From contig CM049307.1 of NCBI GenBank assembly GCA_026874595.1, positions 58,598,870 to 58,662,869 of the forward strand: a stretch of DNA of 64,000 bases, in the 5' to 3' direction. The stretch comes from Sipunculus nudus (lineage: Eukaryota; Annelida; Sipuncula; Golfingiida; Sipunculidae). The notes below the pieces were generated by a model, which saw nothing but the letters and a program-made list of their open reading frames with translations, was not told the DNA's origin and did no database searches. A program made the translations under genes and the position numbers. Below are positions 60,601 to 64,000 of this stretch, piece after piece (within the stretch, counting starts at the first letter, position 1; each line of letters starts with the position of its first letter).

Positions 60601-62552
60601 AAAATGAAAAATTTCTTTCCATGCACGTGTTTGCCTGTCTGGGACAGGCGGAAATACCTTATAACGACCCCTGCTTCAGACTACAGTGTTTTTATTTAAA
60701 GGAAATGCATTTATGTATTTGGTTGCCCTGTGGATACACGCTAGTGCATCACGCTTGATTTCATCAAGCACCTTGCTTGGCTAGTTTCCGACTGTACCGA
60801 TAGCGAATCAACACACACAATATTTGGATTATACCTGTTGCAACATGGGTGATTTTAAGTATTCCCATTGGTTCACTGGGTCCCGCATGGCTGCTGATCG
60901 CCTCGAGGGTACAGGGGCGTCCACAGTCAGAACCAGGGCCTTGAAGCCCGCCGCCGCCGCCCGCCGTATGTTACTCTTTGTGATGTTTCTGTTTTCGTGG
61001 ATGTACACCTGGAACCACTTCAGACAGTCAGGGACGGCGTCTTTGATGTCTTCCACGGATCTCGTGCCGCCAGTGCTCAGGATATAACAACACCCGCTTC
61101 TTTGTGCAGCTAATCTCGTAAAGGAAGATAATTTTTTACCTAAGCTCTAAAGCATCTTTATGAATCAGTGCCCTACATACCTACTTACATAGATATTACC
61201 TTTGTAGTTAAAAAAAGTCGTATATAAATATAAGAAAATGATCTAAGTAATAAGTAAAGCAAAACTTACCAAAAAAAACTCAACACCAACCAACCAAATG
61301 TTTTGACGAAATTGTAAATAGTTGTTTAAGGTTCATGAAATGTTTGTCCCATGGTGTCATTTGATGAAGAATCAAGTTGATGACTTTTTTTCTTTTACAA
61401 TTAGCATCTCAGTTTCAACTAAACTAAACGATCAATTCAAGAGTTTCCTATTAAAGACACTGGTTTAGTATTTTTTTAAAAAAGGCCCTGGTAATTATGT
61501 CGAATAATGTCGAACGTATACAATATACCCAAAAAAAGAGTAGCATTATAAACAATTTCATACATCATAAAAATGTTTACCAACTGCGGTGGCTGTTTCC
61601 CCTTCCGGATGGAAAAGAGCTTGAGTCCACGATGGGGCGACCCCTATCGGCATAGACACGGGATGACCCAACAAAGATGTCGTCAAATCCCTGACGGATA
61701 CATCACGGAGCATGCGCGGACGCAACCGGAGCCTGTATAGCGAAAGTTGATTAACTAATCTTTTAACATGGACCAGGCTTATTTTGGTTTATTGAGTGGG
61801 CTTATCCCAATTGTTCGTGTTTTTAGTTCAAAAATTCGAAATACATCAACAAATTACAACCCTTTTGACGAGTCCCTCTAATATAAATGAATAACCTAGT
61901 CTTGGTGAAAGCTCTGCATACATTAATCTCCATGACGTTTTCAATGAAGGTCAATAATGAACATAATTTAATTACACCCATAAGCAATTCATGTAAATAA
62001 ACATATCCTCTTCCCCATCTCACAAGCTCACCTGCCTACGACGACTGACAGTGGGTGTTCGGGTCCGTTTATTGACGAGGATCACAATTCGTTATATTCA
62101 AAAATTAAATATACATTGTCCGTATCGAATGATGCGTGATTCCTTTTAAACAGCTCACATTTTTCCTAATTAATTACTAATTTTGCAGGAAATAGGCATT
62201 AGGTGATTTAGGTAAGATTCTTGTCAAGATGGCGGACCCTTATCAGTTCTGTGTACTCTGTTGGTGGTACCTGGCTAATACCTAGCTGTTAATAGATTCC
62301 ATCCGAACTTTATGACACGAAGAACCGAAAATAATTGAATGTGTCTGATAAGTATCCAACTGATATCCTTTTTTATAATTTTTTACTGAATACTGAAACA
62401 ATTATTTCATGTTTATACCTCTTGAATGCTTTCATGTTTTCTCTCATGGTGATTTCCTCTTCCGCTCCAGAATTGAGGTAGCCTTTCTCCCTTTTACCCA
62501 AGAGAGCAGCGGCCCTCTGCTCGTAATCTGACACGCACACTAATTCTGGCAT
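57603..62552 (-). CDS. HAO1: 2-hydroxyacid oxidase (glycolate oxidase family), - copy, seven exons
   Basis: Exons complement(join(57603-57670, 58171-58240, 58575-58733, 59377-59583, 60835-61109, 61581-61732, 62419-62552)) give 354 codons plus stop. It has the same enzyme family and same intron positions and phases as the + copy, which it faces tail to tail. Landmarks: Tyr25, Gln129 and Tyr131, Asp159, Arg166 (aligned with human Arg167), Lys221, SNHGGR with His245 and Arg248, an intact FMN loop DGGVRTGTD at 276-284, and C-terminal AKL (PTS1). As in the + copy, the family Trp after LSS is Gly (STGGTRS). Introns are short (total gene 5 kb against 14 kb for the + copy). The better-kept active site suggests this is the more conventional enzyme of the pair; its substrate cannot be read from sequence. 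Confidence 0.93.
58171..58240 (-). CDS. HAO1: HAO (- copy) exon 6
   Basis: The acceptor ttttctag leads into 58240 and the donor TTATCAG|gtacga is phase 1. It encodes [16 protein letters not shown] and SSAMALS, the C-terminal helix region. It has the same length and phase as the + copy. Confidence 0.92.
58575..58733 (-). CDS. HAO1: HAO (- copy) exon 5, FMN phosphate loop
   Basis: The acceptor aaacgtag leads into 58733 and the donor TGCAAG|gtaatt is phase 0. It reads [37 protein letters not shown] and AVWGLACK. The phosphate-binding glycines are intact. Confidence 0.94.
59377..59583 (-). CDS. HAO1: HAO (- copy) exon 4, catalytic His/Arg
   Basis: The acceptor tttaattag leads into 59583 and the donor GCCTCT|gtatat is phase 0. 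It begins [17 protein letters not shown], then VIAKGIL (Lys221) and [10 protein letters not shown] (His245, Arg248). The DPSVTW start matches the family DPSISW better than the LDLSVTW of the + copy. Confidence 0.92.
60565..60685 (-). repeat. Dispersed repeat D, inverted copy in the - HAO gene
   Basis: On the - strand it reads AGCAGGGGTCGT, GCCTGTCCCAGACAGGC, AAACACGTGCATGGAAAG, CAATCCGTTGGAAAGGTGAA and CACCTAGATG, collinear with 33.95 kb. It lies in intron 3 of the - oxidase gene. Confidence 0.55.
60835..61109 (-). CDS. HAO1: HAO (- copy) exon 3
   Basis: The acceptor cgagattag leads into 61109 and the donor CAACAG|gtataa is phase 0. It reads [50 protein letters not shown] and SPMLQQ. Tyr131, Asp159 and Arg166 are kept; Gly109 replaces the family Trp. 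Confidence 0.93.
61581..61732 (-). CDS. HAO1: HAO (- copy) exon 2
   Basis: The acceptor ctatacag leads into 61732 and the donor GTTG|gtaaac is phase 1. It reads [18 protein letters not shown] and [19 protein letters not shown]. The first half is nearly identical in DNA to the + copy; the second half, around the FMN-binding APSWTQ, is strongly diverged. Confidence 0.93.
62419..62552 (-). CDS. HAO1: HAO (- copy) exon 1
   Basis: The start ATG is at 62552-62550. It reads [19 protein letters not shown], Tyr25 and [13 protein letters not shown], ending AAGAG|gtataa in phase 2. It differs from the + copy at about ten residues of 45. Confidence 0.92.
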
Positions 62553-64000
62553 TTTGTTTACAAGCGGAAATCTGCAGCAGATTGCTGTATATAATGAAGA
62601 AAGGCAAAGGGATAATAAAAACAGTGAGATTAAAAGTTTATGGATATGTTAAGCCTGATTTGAAATCTTTTAACTAAATGGGTGAAATATTAAAGTATAT
62701 ATATCAGCACTGAATTTTTATAATCATATCCAAATCGGTGTAGATCCAAAATTTACGTGTGGATTTATTGCACAATAGAAATTATAACGTACACATAACA
62801 GTTACATACTGAGATACGGAACAATTGTTATTATCGTCACCTTTTAAAAAGTCCATACAATTAAGTCAGAAAAATAAGTAACTTCATGAAAGGCTCTTGC
62901 GAAAAAATACCTACTGCTGATCCGATACAGGATATGAATTCCGGGTTGGTGATTACCTGCCGCAGCTCACAACGTTTTATCCACTTATATATTCCTGTTC
63001 ATAATCTAAAGGCACTGGCAACCCCTACAAGAGCGTGGTCAGTGTACTAACGTATGTTGTTAACTGAGGAGCATAGGCTAAAACTCGACTTTTGCCTGAA
63101 TTGTGCGCCTGCATATTTATGCGCATGTTATTATCACATGCTCTATGAACCTTGTATCCCAAACTTTGGTTTCAATGATTCAAATGTTAGTATTTTTATA
63201 CAGTATGGTATAAATGAATATGCAGGGCACGAGTAACCACCGAGTGTTATCCGAGTGTTATTCAGTGCATTTATATTAAAGTTTAATGTGATACTTGTAT
63301 CATTTCGTTGTTGTAGCTGGTTATTTTTAATACCAGTTATGGATAATTATACCTTAATGACATATTCTGAAGAATAACTCTTTCATATGTTGATGAAAAA
63401 GAATTATACCAATCTCCATAATTCAAATGTTAATCATTTATTAGTATGTTTCGTAAGATGAATATGACTAGGATTTCACATAATTATATGGTTTCACTTG
63501 CTCAGTAAATTGGAAATTTGATTTTTTAAATGAATCTATATATGCACCGCATATTTCAAGTATACACATAATCGGCTCATGAACATCTTCTATACATACA
63601 TATTCTTTCAATAATACCCGGAAAACTTCTTTATATGGATATGTTTGAAACTTACGAAATATTTAATAACAATAAACTCACGGAATATTTGTTACCAGAA
63701 ATTTTGTTGAAACCTATCCATCACTGTCTCAAAATGAAGAAGAACCTCCGAATTACGGACACTGACGGAACCGGACATTTTGCCGGCATTAGAGAGGTAT
63801 ATTCGAAAGAGTTACCGTGACGTTTTGTGCTGGTTCACCTCTGAGTTCAGCATTGTTCCGAAGTCCATATTGTCACACCATTTAAATGAAATCCATTAAT
63901 AAGCGTGCAAGTGAATATGCACAGACAGTCATAGTTGCAAATATGACCGGCTTCTGTGATTGCATGTAACTACACATACATCGCATTTAAACCGTGGTCA
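62553..64000. other. 5' flank of the - HAO gene
   Basis: The promoter of the - oxidase gene should lie here, read on the - strand. I see no clear TATA/CCAAT arrangement. A short frame at 63635-63820 reads ITDTDGTGHFAGIRE before a GT. It has no family match I recognise and may be chance. Confidence 0.4.

Noticed and set aside
1-64000. CRISPR array, bacterial operon or integrated phage
   Set aside because: Intron-bearing genes, SINEs and MITEs show nuclear eukaryotic DNA; the tandem repeats lack spacers of constant length and no cas-like gene is present.

Overview
This is a eukaryotic window: genes are split by introns of several kilobases with GT/AG borders, the DNA is AT-rich, and it is full of (TA)n microsatellites, tRNA-derived SINEs and short inverted-repeat elements. 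There are no operons or Shine-Dalgarno starts. Gene content and repeat style suggest a marine invertebrate, probably a lophotrochozoan such as a mollusc. That is an inference; nothing here fixes the species.

Layout. (1) 1-21.8 kb, + strand: the 3' part of a rhodopsin-class neuropeptide-type GPCR. Three exons are visible (8924-9269, 15730-15954, 21551-21754), covering the DRY motif through TM7 and the cytoplasmic tail. Exons for TM1-TM3 were not found and probably lie upstream of the window. Four CRE-like palindromes repeat at an exact 17-bp period just after the stop codon. (2) 21.8-37.3 kb: gene-poor DNA with four copies of a TA-flanked MITE family across the window (three of them here), a pogo/Tigger-like MITE, and SINE fragments. 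(3) 37.3-62.6 kb: a cluster of 2-hydroxyacid oxidase (glycolate oxidase family, FMN-dependent, peroxisomal) sequences. It holds a dead copy of exon 1 (37274-37406), a complete seven-exon gene on + (40475-54716, 346 codons), and a complete seven-exon gene on - (62552-57603, 354 codons). The two full genes converge tail to tail, with stop codons about 2.9 kb apart. They share all intron positions and phases, and five of the seven exons have the same length.

Both oxidases end in a peroxisomal targeting tripeptide (ARL, AKL) and keep the catalytic His/Arg pair. Both replace the usual active-site Trp by Gly. The + copy has further changes at substrate and FMN contacts, while the - copy keeps them. 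An 81-bp stretch of exon 2 is identical in the two genes although the rest of that exon differs at about a third of positions, which points to recent gene conversion between the inverted copies.

The remaining sequence is introns and intergenic DNA with transposon remnants. I found no genuine tRNA or rRNA gene, no CRISPR and no viral gene.
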